A stretch of DNA of 64,000 nucleotides from Sinohyriopsis cumingii (GCA_028554795.2 JAPYKE020000263.1:682001-746000); one strand, 5' to 3'. Shown: positions 11,694-26,931, counted from the first letter of the stretch. Program-made: numbers and translations. The notes: a model not told the origin generated them from the sequence alone.

Positions 11694-14600
11694 TATAGAC
11701 TATAAACCAGACTAAAGTACGTGTCAAGTACTACCCTTTCAGTGCCAAAGGCAAGCATGTATTTGTGTACATAGTTTGTCTTTGGAGTTAAACCATATTA
11801 ACTTCGAGTGATGGAGGTCTTTTTGCCTATTAAACCAGCAAGTAATTATTATTTCCCGAATTCGATTGATATTGCTAAATGATTGGGTTGTGTTATCCTT
11901 TTTTTTCCCGATGTTAGATAAATCACATCCCACACATCAAGTCATCAGTTAAAGTTGGTGCAGTCGGTTACATCCTTTCTTTATAGAGTTCATTCCTGTA
12001 TCTTATATGTAAATTACGCCACTGACTTGTATAGACTATAAGCCAGACTAAAGTACGTGTTACTAACTACCCTTTCAGTGCCAAAGGCAAGTAGGTATTT
12101 GTGTACATAGTTTGTCTTTGGAGTTAAACCATATTAACTTCGGGTGAACGAGTAACCAGTGTGATCCTTTTTTTTTCCCGATGTTAGATTAATCACATTC
12201 CACACATCAAGTCATCAGTTAAAGTTGGTGCAGTCGGTTCCATCCCTTCTTTATAGAGTTCATCCCTGTATATTATCTGTAAATTACGCCACTGACTTGA
12301 GTCTCCGAGTTAATGATATTGTTTGTGGATGATATAGTTGTCTTTTTATTTCATTCATTTTTATATGTACAGTGTACATTTATATATATTCGAAGTTTCC
12401 CTAAAGCCTGATCAAAACCATCATTACAGCTGTTGTTACTATTGAGCACTAATAATGTTAACACCTAGAACCTTAGAAACAACGGCATAAATTCCCAGTA
12501 CAAGGAGAGAATTTCAACACTGGAGAAAATCATTATGGTAACTGAAAGAAATGAATCAGAAACTATTTTAAAATAGATATTTAAATGTGCAGTGAAACAA
12601 TATTCAGGGTGTTAAAACGGTCAAGGAACAAACTAGAAATGAATTTACATGTTAAGTCATTTAAATACATCTTTAAATATAAATGTGATTGACATTTAAT
12701 GTTTGAAGTATCTATCACTTTTTGGCCATATAATTTTGTTTTCAGAAGAATGAATACAATATTTTAACAAAAGCTGTGAATACTGGATCTGATATTTGTT
12801 TGTAAATCGATTGTTGTTCTTTCTCCTTCTTCAAAAGTACTTGTTTTGTGTATTTTTTTTTAATTCTATCTGATTTCATATATATTTATATCAATTTATT
12901 TGTTTGTCAGTTTTAAATTTTATTTATTTCTCATTTCATGCGTTTTTAGTGCAAATTTATGCATTTGAAACAATACCTTTTTCAGAAACTATTTTGACCT
13001 TGACTGTTCGTTTTGTAAACACCAGGTGTTGACCTAGATCCTGACTTCGATTCAAAATTAGTAGCAACCACGTAAATTAGTTTTATTTTTCTTTTAAAAT
13101 GATTGCTTATTGTCGAGGTCATGATGGGACTACGTTTTTAAGATGTAAACAATTTCTTAAAATTTTATTTCTTAGAGTAAAATGATTGGTTTTCGTCAGG
13201 ACCACACAGCGTGTACATGAGCTTTAACAAGTAAATAATTTCGACGATGTTCTGTAACATGATCACGTCAGCCCCTTTTTGCATTTTAGAATACGATATA
13301 ACCTTTGTTTTGGAGAGATATTCTCAGTAGTAGTTGGGCTCTTACACTGGAAATTGTATGTTGTGCTGTCTGGAATAATTTCAAATTACTTGAATTCAAA
13401 AGGATTAATTCCTTTTTCCTGCAAAATACGTGTTCTGCATACGAAATTCTTGAGCAAAGACATCTCTTTTAAAGATTTATTTGGATTTTCAAAACTAGGA
13501 GTGATAATTCTTCTTTCTATTAGGAACTGTAGACTTCAACACTATAGATAACAGCATATGTCATCTTCCATCATGGATTCTTCGTGGGGACTCAAACTTG
13601 AAATCATTAGAAAATTTTATTATTAGAACTACTAAAATTTTATTCATGGATTACTTTTGTATTTGATTCTTAAAACCGTAAGTTCATACATTTTTCCTCA
13701 CTTTTGAAGATTTTTTTTAGGACAAGAAATGATATTTATCAAAGCTTGTTGTTTTCACTATTTCTTGTGTTACTGTTTATTCGAGCCTAAGCAAATAACA
13801 TAAGATGATCAAATCCTACCTTGGATTCTTGTCTTTTTGTACAATACTTCGTTGGGAGCCACAGCTCTTGAGAGAACCTATTGTGTTTCATGATGGAGCA
13901 GTCTCTCAATACAGCTTTTACCTTGTCTTCAGTTGGTTTTAGTTTTTCCCCAGCAATGTAATATTGGCATCCTTTACTATATTTTGTGTCAGTTTCTCTT
14001 GTATGCATGAAAGTATGATTTAAATCCCAATTGGGCAGTGTAGTGCCAACTACCTCCAAAAAGTTTGATTTTCTTTAATCTTTCTTTGAGATTTCGCTTC
14101 CATTTAAATATTCATTTTATTCATGTATGCATCAGAATTTTAGGGTTTTGTGGATATCTAACTATTTGTAAATAATTTGAATTTTTGACGTTTTTTCCTA
14201 ATTCTATTTGAATTCATTCCCAAAACTGAATACTGTCCAGAATTGTATGAAAACTTTATGGAAGATATAGATTCATTTGCAAAATATAACTCATTTTCCT
14301 TTTAAACTCATTGAGAATTTTTCTTTAAAAATGCAGGGGTACATACTTAAATTCATCTCAACATGGTTGCATGCATATATGTACATAAACATCCATACAT
14401 CCTTCATAGATACATGTATGAAAGTCTTTCATTGTTCTAGTATATGCTAACAAGTTTGCTGTAATGCAAGATATGTAACGAAAGAGATTTAGCCATGTAT
14501 AACTTGTTGATTGTTAAGGAGGAAATTGTTTTATTGCGATGGAGGATACATGTATTTAGTAAATGTTTTATGTATTTTTAATTTTGCAGGAAATGATATT

Positions 14601-14846
14601 AGTATGTTCCTATTTATGATATTAATCAGTATCATATTATTGAATTTTTGGTATTTTCTTCTTTTTCATGATATCCTTCACAAAACAGATGGTAAGTAAT
14701 ATATCTTGAACTTTTCTGTTACTTGGTCTAAACAGTAATACATTCATCTGAAAAAGAGAATAAAAAGGCAGAAAAATAACTAATTTTTCTAACAATCTTG
14801 AAAGAGAATGTAGTTTGGCAGGTCAAGTATTTAGTATGATTTGTTG
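11694..14846 (+). repeat. Unit 4 (A-type, long, 3,153 bp)
   Basis: This long unit has the 270-bp internal duplication. It has A-type diagnostics throughout, including TCAATACAGC and ATGCATGAAAG in the minus-strand ORF region. Confidence 0.92.
12030..12299 (+). repeat. Internal partial duplication in unit 4 (270 bp)
   Basis: It has the same borders and the same two internal gaps as the copy in unit 2. Confidence 0.9.
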
Positions 14847-17716
14847 TATAGACTATAAACCAGACTAAAGTACGTGTCACGAACTACCCTTTCAGTGCCA
14901 AAGGCAAGTAGGTATTTGTGTACATAGTTTGTCTTTGGAGTTAAACCATATTAACTTCGGGTGAACGAGTAACCAGCAAGTAATTATTGTTTCCCGGATT
15001 TGATTGATATTGCTAAATGATTGGGTTGCGTGATCCTTTTTTTTTTTCCTGGGGTTAGGTTATTCACATTCCACACATCAAGTCATCAGTTAATGTTGGT
15101 GCAGTCGGTTACATCCTTTCTTTATAGAGTTCATCCCTGTGTATTATCTGCAAATTACGCCACTGACTTGAGTCTCTGAGTTAATGATTTTGTTTATGGA
15201 TGTGATAGTTGTCTTTTTATTTCATTCATTTTTATATGTACAGTGTACATTTATATATATTCGAAGTTTCCCCAAAGCCTAATCAAAACCATCATTACAG
15301 CTGTTGTTACTATTGAGCACTAATAATGTTAACACCTAGAACCTTAGAAACAATGGCATAAACTCCCAGTACAAGGAGAGAATTTTAACACTGGAGAAAA
15401 TCATTATGGTAACTGAAAGAAATGAAAAAGAAACTATTTTAAAATAGCAATTTAAATGTGCAGTGAAACAATATTCAGGGTGTTAAAACGGTCAAGGAAC
15501 AAACTAGAAATGAATTTACATGTTAAGTCATTTAAATACATCTTCAAATATAAATGTGATTGACATTTAATGTTTGAAGTATCTATCACTTTTTGGCCAT
15601 ATAATTTTGTTTTCTGAAGAATGAATACAATATTTTAACAAAAACTATGAAGACTGGCTCTGATATTTGTATGTAAAGTGATTGTGGTTCTTTCGCCTTC
15701 TTCAAAAGTACTTGTTATGTGTATTTGATTTAATTCTATCTGATTTCATATATATTTATATCAATTTATTTGTTTATCAGTTTTAAATTTTATTTATTGC
15801 TGATTTCATGCCTTTTTAGTGTAAATTTATTCACTTGAAACGATACCTTTATCAGAAAATATTTTGACCTTGACTGTTCGTTTTGTAAACACCAGGTGTT
15901 GACCTAGATCCTGACTTCGATTCAAAATTAGTAGCAACCACGTAAATTAGTTCTATTTTTCTTTTAAAATGATTGCTTATTGTCGAGGTCATGATGGGAC
16001 TACGTTTTTAAGATGTAAACAATTTCTTTAAAGTTTATTTCTTAGAGTAAAATGATTGGTTTTCGTCAGGACCACACTACGTGTACATGAGCTTTAACAA
16101 GTAAATAATTTTGACGATGTTCAGTATCATGATCACGTCACCCCCTTTTTGCATTTTAGAATACAATATAACCTTTGTTTTGGAGAGATATTCTCAGTAG
16201 TAGTTGGGCTCTTACACTGGAAATTGTATGTTGTGCTGTCTGGAATAATTTCAAATTGCTTGAATTCAAAAGGATTAATTCCTTTTTCCTGCAAAATACG
16301 TGTTCTGCATACGAAATTCCTGAGCAAAGACATCTCTTTGAAAGATTTATTTGGATTTTCAAAACTAGGAGTGATAATTCTTCTTTCTATTAGGAACTGT
16401 AGACTTCAACACTATAGATAACAGCATATGTCATCTTCCATCATGGATTCTTCGTGGGGACTCAAACTTGAAATCATTAGAAAATTTTATTATTAGAACT
16501 ACTAAAATTTTATTCATGGATTATTTTTGTATATGATTCTTCAAACCGTAAATTCATACTTTTTTCCTCACTTTTAAAGAATTTTTCTATCAAAAGAAAT
16601 GATATTTTTCAAAGCTTGTTGTTTTCACTATTTCTTGTGTTACTGTTTATTCGAGCCCAAACAAGTAATATAAGGTGATCAAATCCTACCTTGGATTCTT
16701 GTCTTCTTGTACAATACTTCTATGGGAGCCACATCTCTTGAGAGAACCTATTGTGTTTCGAGATGGAGCAGTCTCTCAAGACAGCTTTTACCTTGTCTTC
16801 AGTTGGTTTTAGTTTTTTTCCCCAGCATTGTAATATTGGCATCCTTTACTATATTTTGTGTCAGTTTCTCTTGTATCAATGAAATTATGATTTAAATTCC
16901 AATTGGGCAGTGTAATGCCAACTACCTCCAAAAAGTTTGATTTTCTTTAATCTTTCTTTGAGATTTCGCTTCCATTTAAATATTCATTTATTCATGTATG
17001 CATCAGAATTTTAGGGTTTTGTGGATATCTAACTATTTGTAAATAATTTGAATTTTTGAAGTTTTTTCCTAATTCTATTTGAATTCATTCCCAAAACTGA
17101 ATACTGTCCAGAATTGTATGAAAACTTTATGGAAAATATAGATTCATTTGCAAAATATAACTCATTTTCCTTTAAAACTTCATTGAGATTTTTTTTTAAA
17201 ATGCAGGGGTACATACTTAAATTCATCTCAACATGGTTGCATGCATATATGTACATAAACATGCATACATCCTTCATAGATACATGTATCATAGTCTTTC
17301 ATTGTCCTAGTATATGCTAACAAGTTTGCTGTAATGCAAGATATATAACGAGAGAGATTTAGCCATGTATAACTTGTTGATTGTTAAGGAGGAAATTGTT
17401 TTATTATGATAGAGGATAAATGTATAGAGTAAATGTTTTATGTATTTTTAATATTAAAGCAAATGATATTAGTATGTTCCTATTTATGATATTAATCAGT
17501 ATCATATTATTGAATTCTTGTTATTTTCTTCTTTTTCATGATATCCTTCACAAAACAGATGGTAAGTAATATATCTTGAACTTTTCTGTTACTTGGTCTA
17601 AACAGTAATACATTCATCTGAAAAAGAGAATAAAAAGGCAGAAAAATAACTAATTTTTCTAACAATCTTGAAAGAGAATGTAGTTTGGCAGGTCAAGTAT
17701 TTAGTATGATTTGTTG
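14847..17716 (+). repeat. Unit 5 (B-type, 2,870 bp)
   Basis: This short B-type unit is almost the same sequence as unit 3, 6,021 bp upstream. Confidence 0.92.
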
Positions 17717-20700
17717 TATAGACTATAAACCAGACTAAAGTACGTGTCAAGTACTACCCTTTCAGTGCCAAAGGCAAGCATGTATTTGTGTACATAGTTT
17801 GTCTTTGGAGTTAAACCATATTAACTTCGAGTGATGGAGGTCTTTTTGCCTATTAAACCAGCAAGTAATTATTATTTCCCGAATTCGATTGATATTGCTA
17901 AATGATTGGGTTGTGTTATCCTTTTTTTTCCCGATGTTAGATAAATCACATCCCACACATCAAGTCATCAGTTAAAGTTGGTGCAGTCGGTTACATCCTT
18001 TCTTTATAGAGTTCATTCCTGTATCTTATATGTAAATTACGCCACTGACTTGTATAGACTATAAGCCAGACTAAAGTACGTGTTACTAACTACCCTTTCA
18101 GTGCCAAAGGCAAGTAGGTATTTGTGTACATAGTTTGTCTTTGGAGTTAAACCATATTAACTTCGGGTGAACGAGTAACCAGTGTGATCCTTTTTTTTTC
18201 CCGATGTTAGATTAATCACATTCCACACATCAAGTCATCAGTTAAAGTTGGTGCAGTCGGTTCCATCCCTTCTTTATAGAGTTCATCCCTGTATATTATC
18301 TGTAAATTACGCCACTGACTTGAGTCTCCGAGTTAATGATATTGTTTGTGGATGATATAGTTGTCTTTTTATTTCATTCATTTTTATATGTACAGTGTAC
18401 ATTTATATATATTCGAAGTTTCCCTAAAGCCTGATCAAAACCATCATTACAGCTGTTGTTACTATTGAGCACTAATAATGTTAACACCTAGAACCTTAGA
18501 AACAACGGCATAAATTCCCAGTACAAGGAGAGAATTTCAACACTGGAGAAAATCATTATGGTAACTGAAAGAAATGAATCAGAAACTATTTTAAAATAGA
18601 TATTTAAATGTGCAGTGAAACAATATTCAGGGTGTTAAAACGGTCAAGGAACAAACTAGAAATGAATTTACATGTTAAGTCATTTAAATACATCTTTAAA
18701 TATAAATGTGATTGACATTTAATGTTTGAAGTATCTATCACTTTTTGGCCATATAATTTTGTTTTCAGAAGAATGAATACAATATTTTAACAAAAGCTGT
18801 GAATACTGGATCTGATATTTGTTTGTAAATCGATTGTTGTTCTTTCTCCTTCTTCAAAAGTACTTGTTTTGTGTATTTTTTTTTAATTCTATCTGATTTC
18901 ATATATATTTATATCAATTTATTTGTTTGTCAGTTTTAAATTTTATTTATTTCTCATTTCATGCGTTTTTAGTGCAAATTTATGCATTTGAAACAATACC
19001 TTTTTCAGAAACTATTTTGACCTTGACTGTTCGTTTTGTAAACACCAGGTGTTGACCTAGATCCTGACTTCGATTCAAAATTAGTAGCAACCACGTAAAT
19101 TAGTTTTATTTTTCTTTTAAAATGATTGCTTATTGTCGAGGTCATGATGGGACTACGTTTTTAAGATGTAAACAATTTCTTAAAATTTTATTTCTTAGAG
19201 TAAAATGATTGGTTTTCGTCAGGACCACACAGCGTGTACATGAGCTTTAACAAGTAAATAATTTCGACGATGTTCTGTAACATGATCACGTCAGCCCCTT
19301 TTTGCATTTTAGAATACGATATAACCTTTGTTTTGGAGAGATATTCTCAGTAGTAGTTGGGCTCTTACACTGGAAATTGTATGTTGTGCTGTCTGGAATA
19401 ATTTCAAATTACTTGAATTCAAAAGGATTAATTCCTTTTTCCTGCAAAATACGTGTTCTGCATACGAAATTCTTGAGCAAAGACATCTCTTTTAAAGATT
19501 TATTTGGATTTTCAAAACTAGGAGTGATAATTCTTCTTTCTATTAGGAACTGTAGACTTCAACACTATAGATAACAGCATATGTCATCTTCCATCATGGA
19601 TTCTTCGTGGGGACTCAAACTTGAAATCATTAGAAAATTTTATTATTAGAACTACTAAAATTTTATTCATGGATTACTTTTGTATTTGATTCTTAAAACC
19701 GTAAGTTCATACATTTTTCCTCACTTTTGAAGATTTTTTTTAGGACAAGAAATGATATTTATCAAAGCTTGTTGTTTTCACTATTTCTTGTGTTACTGTT
19801 TATTCGAGCCTAAGCAAATAACATAAGATGATCAAATCCTACCTTGGATTCTTGTCTTTTTGTACAATACTTCGTTGGGAGCCACAGCTCTTGAGAGAAC
19901 CTATTGTGTTTCGAGATGGAGCAGTCTCTCAAGACAGCTTTTACCTTGTCTTCAGTTGGTTTTAGTTTTTTCCCAGCATTGTAATATTGGCATCCTTTAC
20001 TATATTTTGTGTCAGTTTCTCTTGTATCAATGAAATTATGATTTAAATTCCAATTGGGCAGTATAATGCCAACTACCTCCAAAAAGTTTGATTTTCTTTA
20101 ATCTTTCTTTGAGATTTCGCTTCCATTTAAATATTCATTTATTCATGTATGCATCAGAATTTTAAGGTTTTGTGGATATCTACCTATTTGTAAATAATTT
20201 GAATTTTTGAAGTTTTTTCCTAATTCTATTTGAATTCATTCCCAAAACTGAGTGCTGTCCAGAATTGTATGAAAACTTTATGGAAAATATAGATTCATTT
20301 GCAAAATATAACTCATTTTCCTTTAAAAATTCATTGAGATTTTTTTTTAAAATGCAGGGGTACATACTTAAATTCATCTCAACATGGTTGCATGCATATA
20401 TGTACATAAACATGCATACATCCTTCATAGATACATGTATCAAAGTCTTTTATTGTCCTAGTATATGCTAACAAGTTTGCTGTAATGCAGTATATTTAAG
20501 GAAAGAGATTTAGCCATGTATAACTTGTTGATTGTTAAGGAGGAAATTGTTTTATTATGATAGAGGATAAATGTATTCAGTAAATGTTTTATGTATTTTT
20601 AATATTAAAGCAAATGATATTAGTATGTTCCTATTTATGATATTAATCAGTATCATATTATTGAATTCTTGTTATTTTCTTCTTTTTCATGATATCCTTC

Positions 20701-20867
20701 ACAAAACAGATGGTAAGTATTATATCTTGAACTTTTCTGTTACTTGGTCTAAACAGTAATACATTCATCTGAAAAAGAGAATAAAAAGGCAGAAAAATAA
20801 CTAATTTTTCTAACAATCTTGAAAGAGAATGTAGTTTGGCAGGTCAAGTATTTAGTATGATTTGTTG
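17717..20867 (+). repeat. Unit 6 (long, 3,151 bp; A-type left part, B-type right part)
   Basis: It carries the 270-bp duplication and matches unit 4 up to about 19.89 kb. From about 19.91 kb it carries B-type diagnostics instead: TCAAGACAGC, ATCAATGAAATTATG and AATATTAAAG. It therefore looks like an A/B recombinant. Confidence 0.88.
18053..18322 (+). repeat. Internal partial duplication in unit 6 (270 bp)
   Basis: It has the same borders and gaps as in units 2 and 4. Confidence 0.9.
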
Positions 20868-23800
20868 TATAGACTATAAACCAGACTAAAGTACGTGTCA
20901 CGTACTACCCTTTCAGTGCCAAAGGCAAGCAGGTATTTGTGTACATAGTTTGTCTTTGGAGTTAAACCATATTAACTTCGGATGAAGGAGGTCTTTTTGC
21001 CTATTAAACCAGCAAGTAATTATTGTTTCCCGAATTCGATTGATATTGCTAAATGATTGGGTTGTGTTATCCTTTTTTTTCCCTATGTTAGATAAATCAC
21101 ATCCCACACATCAAGTCATCAGTTAAAGTTGGTGCAGTCGGTTACATCCTTTCTTGATAGAGTTCATTCCTGTATCTTGTCTGTAAATTACGCCACTGAC
21201 TTGTATAGACTATAAGCCAGACTAAAGTACGTGTTACTAACTACCCTTTCAGTGGGAAAGGCAAGTAGGTATTTGTGTACATAGTTTGTCTTTGGAGTTA
21301 AACCATATTAACTTCGGGTGAACGAGTAACCAGTAAGTAATTATTGTTTCCCGGATTCGATTGATATTGCTAAATGATTGGGTTGTGTGATCCTTTTTTT
21401 CCCGATGTTAGATTAATCACATCCCACACATCAAGTCATCAGTTAAAGTTGGTGCAGTCGGTTACATCCTTTCTTTATAGAGTTCAATCCTGTATATTAT
21501 CTGTAAATTACGCCACTGACTTGAGGCTCTGAGTTAATGATTTTGTTTGCGGATGGATTAATTGTCTTTTTATTTCATTCATTTTTTTATGTACAGTGTA
21601 CATTTATATATATTCGAAGTTTCCCCAAAGCCTGATTAAAACCATTACAGCTGTTGTTACTATTGAGCACTAATAATGTTAACACCTGGAACCTTAAAAA
21701 CAACGGCATAAACTCCCAGTACAAGGAGAGAATTTTAACACTGGAGAAAATCATTATGGTAACTGAAAGAAATGAAAAAGAAACTACTTTAAAATAGCAA
21801 TTTAAATGTGCAGTGAAACAATATTCAGGGTGTTAAAACGGTCAAGGAACAAACTAGAAATGAATTTACATGTTAAGTCATTTAAATACATCTTCAAATA
21901 TAAATCTGATTGACATTTAGTGTTTGAGGTATCTATCACTTTTTGGCCATATAATTTTGGTTTCAGAAGAATGAATACAATATTTTAACAAAAATTATGA
22001 ATACTGGATCTGATATTTGTATCAAAACTGATTGTGGTTCTTTCTCCTTCTTCAAAAGTACTTGTTATGTGTATTTGATTTAATTCTATCTGATTTCATA
22101 TATATTTATATCAATTTATTTGTTTGTCAGTTTTAAATTTTATTTATTTCTGATTTCATGCGATTTTAGTGTAAATTTATTCACTTGAAACGATACCTTT
22201 ATCAGAAAATATTTGACCTTGACTGTTCGTTTTGTAAACACCAGGTGTTGACCTAGATCCTGACTTCGATTCAAAATTAGTAGCAACCACGTAAATTAGT
22301 TTTATTTTTCTTTTAAAATGATTGCATGTTGTTGAGGTCATGAATGGACTACGTTTTTAAGAAGTAAACAATTTCTTAAAATTTTATTTCTTAGAGTAAA
22401 ATGATTGGTTTTTGACAGGACCACACTGCGTGTACATGAGCTTTTACAAGTAAATAGTTTCGACGATGTTCTGTAACATGATCACGTCAGCCCCTTTTTG
22501 TATTTCAAAATATGATATAACCTTTGTTTTGTCGAGATATTCTCAGTAGTAGTTGGGCTCTTACACTAGAAATTGTATGTTGTGCTGTCTGGGATAATTT
22601 TAAATTACTTGAATTCAAAAGGATTAATTCTTTTTTCCTGGAAAATGCGTGTTCTGCATACGAAATTCCTGAGCAAAGACATCTCTTTTAAAGATTTATT
22701 TGGATTTTCAAAACTAGGAGTGATAATTCATCTTTGTATAAGGAACTGAAGATTTCAACACTATAGATAACAGCATATGTCATCTTCCGTCATGGATTCT
22801 TCGTGGGGACTCAAACTTGAAATCATTAGAAAATTGTATTATTAGAACTACTAAAATTTTATTCATGGATTACTTTTGTATTTCATTCTTAAAACCGTAA
22901 ATTCATACATTTTTCCTCACTTTAAAAGATTTTTTTTTTGGAAAAGAAATGATAATTTTCAAAGCTTGTTGTTTTCACTATTACTTGTGTTACTGTTTAT
23001 TCGAGCCTAAACAAGTAACATAAGATGATCAAATCCTACCTTGGATTCTTGTCTTTTTGTACAATACTTCGTTGGGAGCCACATCTCTTGAGAGAACCTG
23101 TTGTGTTTCGAGATGGAGCAGTCTCTCAATACAGCTTTTACCTTGTCTTCAGTTGGTTTTAGTTTTTCCCCAGCAATGTAACATTGGCATCCTTTAGAAT
23201 ATTTTGTGTCAGTTTCTCTTGTATGCATGAAAGTATGATTTAAATCCCAATTGGGCAGTGTAATGCCAACTACCTCCAAAAAGTTTGATTTTCTTTAATC
23301 TTTCTTTGAGATTTCGCTTCCATTTAAATATTCATTTTATTCATGTATGCATCAGAATTTTAGGGTTTTGTGGATATCTAACTATTTGTAAATAATTTGA
23401 ATTTTTGACGTTTTTTCCTAATTCTATTTGCATTCATTCCCAAAACTGAATACTGTCCAGAATTGTATAAAAACTTTATGGAAGATATAGATTCATTTGC
23501 AAAATATAACTCATTTTCCTTTTAAACTCATTGAGAATTTTTTTTTAAAATGCAGGGGTACATACTTAAATTCATCTCAACATGGTTGCATGCATATATG
23601 TACATAAACATCCATACATCCTTCATAGATACATGTATGAAAGTCTTTCATTGTTCTAGTATATGCTAACAAGTTTGCTGTAATGCAAGATATGTAACGA
23701 AAGAGATTTAGCCATGTAAAACTTGTTGATTGTTAAGGAGGAAATTGTTTTATTGTGATGGAGGATAAATGTATTCAGTAAATGTTTTATGTATTTTTAA

Positions 23801-24065
23801 TTTTGCCGCAAATGATATTAGTATGTTCCTATTTATGATACTAATCAGTATCATATTATTGAATTCTTGTTATTTTCTTCTTTTTCATGATATCCTTCAC
23901 AAAACAGCGCGTAAGAATTATATCTTGAACTTTTCTGTTACTTGGTCTAAACAGTAATACATTCATCTGAAAAAGAGAATAAAAAGGCAGAAAAATAACT
24001 AATTTTTCTAACAATCTTGAAAGAGAATGTAGTTTGGCAGGTCAAGTATTTAGTATGATTTGTTG
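20868..24065 (+). repeat. Unit 7 (long, 3,198 bp)
   Basis: Its internal duplication is a longer ~320-bp version that keeps the AAGTAATTATTG stretch missing from units 2, 4 and 6. It directly follows another long unit, so the B/A alternation breaks here. It is more diverged than units 1-6. Confidence 0.9.
21204..21523 (+). repeat. Internal partial duplication in unit 7 (320 bp form)
   Basis: It has the same left junction, CTTG|TATAGAC, but keeps the AAGTAATTATTG...GATTGGGTTG stretch. This looks like the ancestral form of the 270-bp version. Confidence 0.9.
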
Positions 24066-26931
24066 TATAGACTATAAACCAGACTAAAGTACGTGTCACG
24101 AACTACCCTTTCAGTGCCAAAGGCAAGTAGGTATTTGTGTACATAGTTTGTCTTTGGAGTTAAACCATATTAACTTCGGGTGAACGAGTAACCAGCAAGT
24201 AATTATTGTTTCCCGGATTTGATTGATATTGCTAAATGATTGGGTTGCGTGATCCTTTTTTTTTTTCCGGGGTTAGGTTATTCACATTCCACACATCAAT
24301 TCATCAGTTAATGTTGGTGCAGTCGGTTACATCCTTTCTTTATAGAGTTCATCCGTGTATATTATCTGTAAATTACGCCACTGACTTGAGTCTCTGAGTT
24401 AATGATTTTGTTTATGGAAGTGATAGTTGTCTTTTTATTTCATTCATTTTTATATGTACAGTGTACATTTATATATATTCGAAGTTTCCCCAAAGCCTAA
24501 TCAAAACCATCATTACAGCTGTTGTTACTATTGAGCACTAATAATGTTAACACCTAGAACCTTAGAAACAACGGAATAAACTCCCAGTACAAGGAGAGAA
24601 TTTTAACACTGGATAAAATCATTATGGTAACTGAAAGAAATGAAAAAGAAACTATTTTAAAATAGCAATTTAAATGTGCAGTGAAACAATATTCAGGGTG
24701 TTAAAACGGTCAAGGAACAAACTAGAAATGAATTTACATGTTAAGTCATTTAAATACATCTTCAAATATAAATGTGATTGACATTTAATGTTTGAAGTAT
24801 CTATCACTTTTTGGCCATATAATTTTGTTTTCAGAAGAATGAATACAATATTTTAACAAAAACTATGAAGACTGGCTCTGATATTTGTATGTAAAGTGAT
24901 TGTGGTTCTTTTTCCTTCTTCAAAAGTATTTGTCATGTGTATTTGATTTAATTCTATCTGATTTCATATATATTTATATCAATTTATTTGTTTGTCAGTT
25001 TTAAATTTTATTTATTGCTGATTTCATGCATTTTAAGTGTAAATTTATTCACTTGAAACGATACCTTTATCAGAAAATATTTTGACCTTGACTGTTCGTT
25101 TTGTAAACACCAGGTGTTGACCTAGATCCTGACTTCGATTCAAAATTAGTAGCAACCACGTAAATTAGTTCTATTTTTCTTTTAAAATGATTGCTTATTG
25201 TCGAGGTCATGAATGGACTACGTTTTTAAGATGTAAACAATTTCTTAAAATTTTTTTCTTAGAGTAAAATGATTGGTTTTCGTCAGGACCACACTACGTG
25301 TACATGAGCTTTAACAAGTAAATAATTTTGACGATGTTCAGTCTCATTATCACGTCACCCCCTTTTTGCATTTTAGAATACAATATAACCTTTGTTTTGG
25401 AGAGATATTCTCAGTAGTAGTTGGGCTCTTACACTGGAAATTGTATGTTGTGCTGTCTGGAATAATTTCAAATTACTTGAATTCAAAAGGATTAATTCCT
25501 TTTTCCTGCAAAATACGTGTTCTGCATACGAAATTCTTCAGCAAAGAGATCTCTTTTAAAGATTTATTTGGATTTTCAAAACTAGGAGTGATAATTCTTC
25601 TTTCTATTAGGAACTGTAGACTTCAACACTATAGATAACAGCATATGTCATCTTCCATCATGGATTCTTCGTGGGGACTCAAACTTGAAATCATTAGAAA
25701 ATTTTATTATTAGAACTACTAAAATTTTATTCATGGATTATTTTTGTATTTGATTCTTCAAAGAGTAATCTCATAATTTTTTCCTCAAATTTAAGGAATT
25801 TTTCTATCAAAAGAAATTATATTTTTCAAAGCTTGTTGTTTTCACTCTTTCTTGTGTTACTGTTTATTCGAGCCTAAACAAGTAACATAAGATGATCAAA
25901 TCCTACCTTGGATTCTTGTCTTATTGTACAATACTTCTACAGGAGCCACATCTCTTGAGAGAACCTATTGTGTTTCGAGATGGAGCAGTCTCTCAAGACA
26001 GGTTTTACCTTGTCTTCAGTTGGTTTTAGTTTTTTCCCAGCATTGTAATATTGGCATCCTTTACTATATTTTGTGTCAGTTTCTCTTGTATCAATGAAAT
26101 TATGATTTAAATTCCAATTGGGCAGTGTAATGCCAACTACCTCCAAAAAGTTTGATTTCCTTTAATCTTTCTTTGAGATTTCGCTTCCATTTAAATATTC
26201 ATTTATTCATGTATGCATCAGAATTTTAGGGTTTTGTGGATATCTAACTATTTGTAAATAATTTGAATTTTTGAAGTTTTTTCCTAATTCTATTTGAATT
26301 CATTCCCAAAACTGAATACTGTCCAGAATTGTATGAAAACTTTATGGAAAATATAGATTCATTTGCAAAATATAACTCATTTTCCTTTAAAAATTCATTG
26401 AGATTTTTTTTTAAAATGCAGGGGTACATACTTAAATTCATCTCAACATGGTTGCATGCATATATGTACATAAACATGCACACATCCTTCATAGATACAT
26501 GTATCAAAGTCTTTCATTGTCCTAGTATATGCTAACAAGTTTGCTGTAATGCAAGACATGTAACGAAAGAGATTTAGCCTTGTATAACTTGTTGATTGTT
26601 AAGGAGGAAATTGTTTTATTATGATAGAGGATAAATGTATTCAGTAAATGTTTTATGTATTTTTAATATTAAAGCAAATGATATTAGTATGTTCCTATTT
26701 ATGATATTAATCAGTATCATATTATTGAATTCTTGTTATTTTCTTCTTTTTCATGATATCCTTCACAAAACAGATGGTAAGTAATATATCTTGAACGTTT
26801 CTGTTACTTGGTCTAAACAGTAATACATTCATCTGAAAAAGAGAATAAAAAGGCAGAAAAATAACTAATTTTTCTAACAATCTTGAAAGAGAATGTAGTT
26901 TGGCAGGTCAAGTATTTAGTATGATTTGTTG
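24066..26931 (+). repeat. Unit 8 (B-like, 2,866 bp)
   Basis: This short unit has the B-type start GAACGAGTAACC and B-type diagnostics in its right half. Several private changes are present, such as ACAGGAGCC near 25.94 kb. Confidence 0.9.

Larger units (their letters stand above)
2805..20867 (+). repeat. Higher-order repeat: three consecutive 6,021-bp B+A dimers
   Basis: Short (B) and long (A) units alternate, and the dimer start recurs at exactly 6,021-bp intervals (2805, 8826, 14847, 20868). Corresponding stretches of successive dimers match nearly base for base when compared by eye, whereas B and A differ from one another at many diagnostic sites. For example, B has AATATTAAAG and A has AATTTTGCAG before the exon-like block. 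This is the usual signature of recent amplification of a two-unit block by unequal crossing-over or conversion. Confidence 0.93.
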
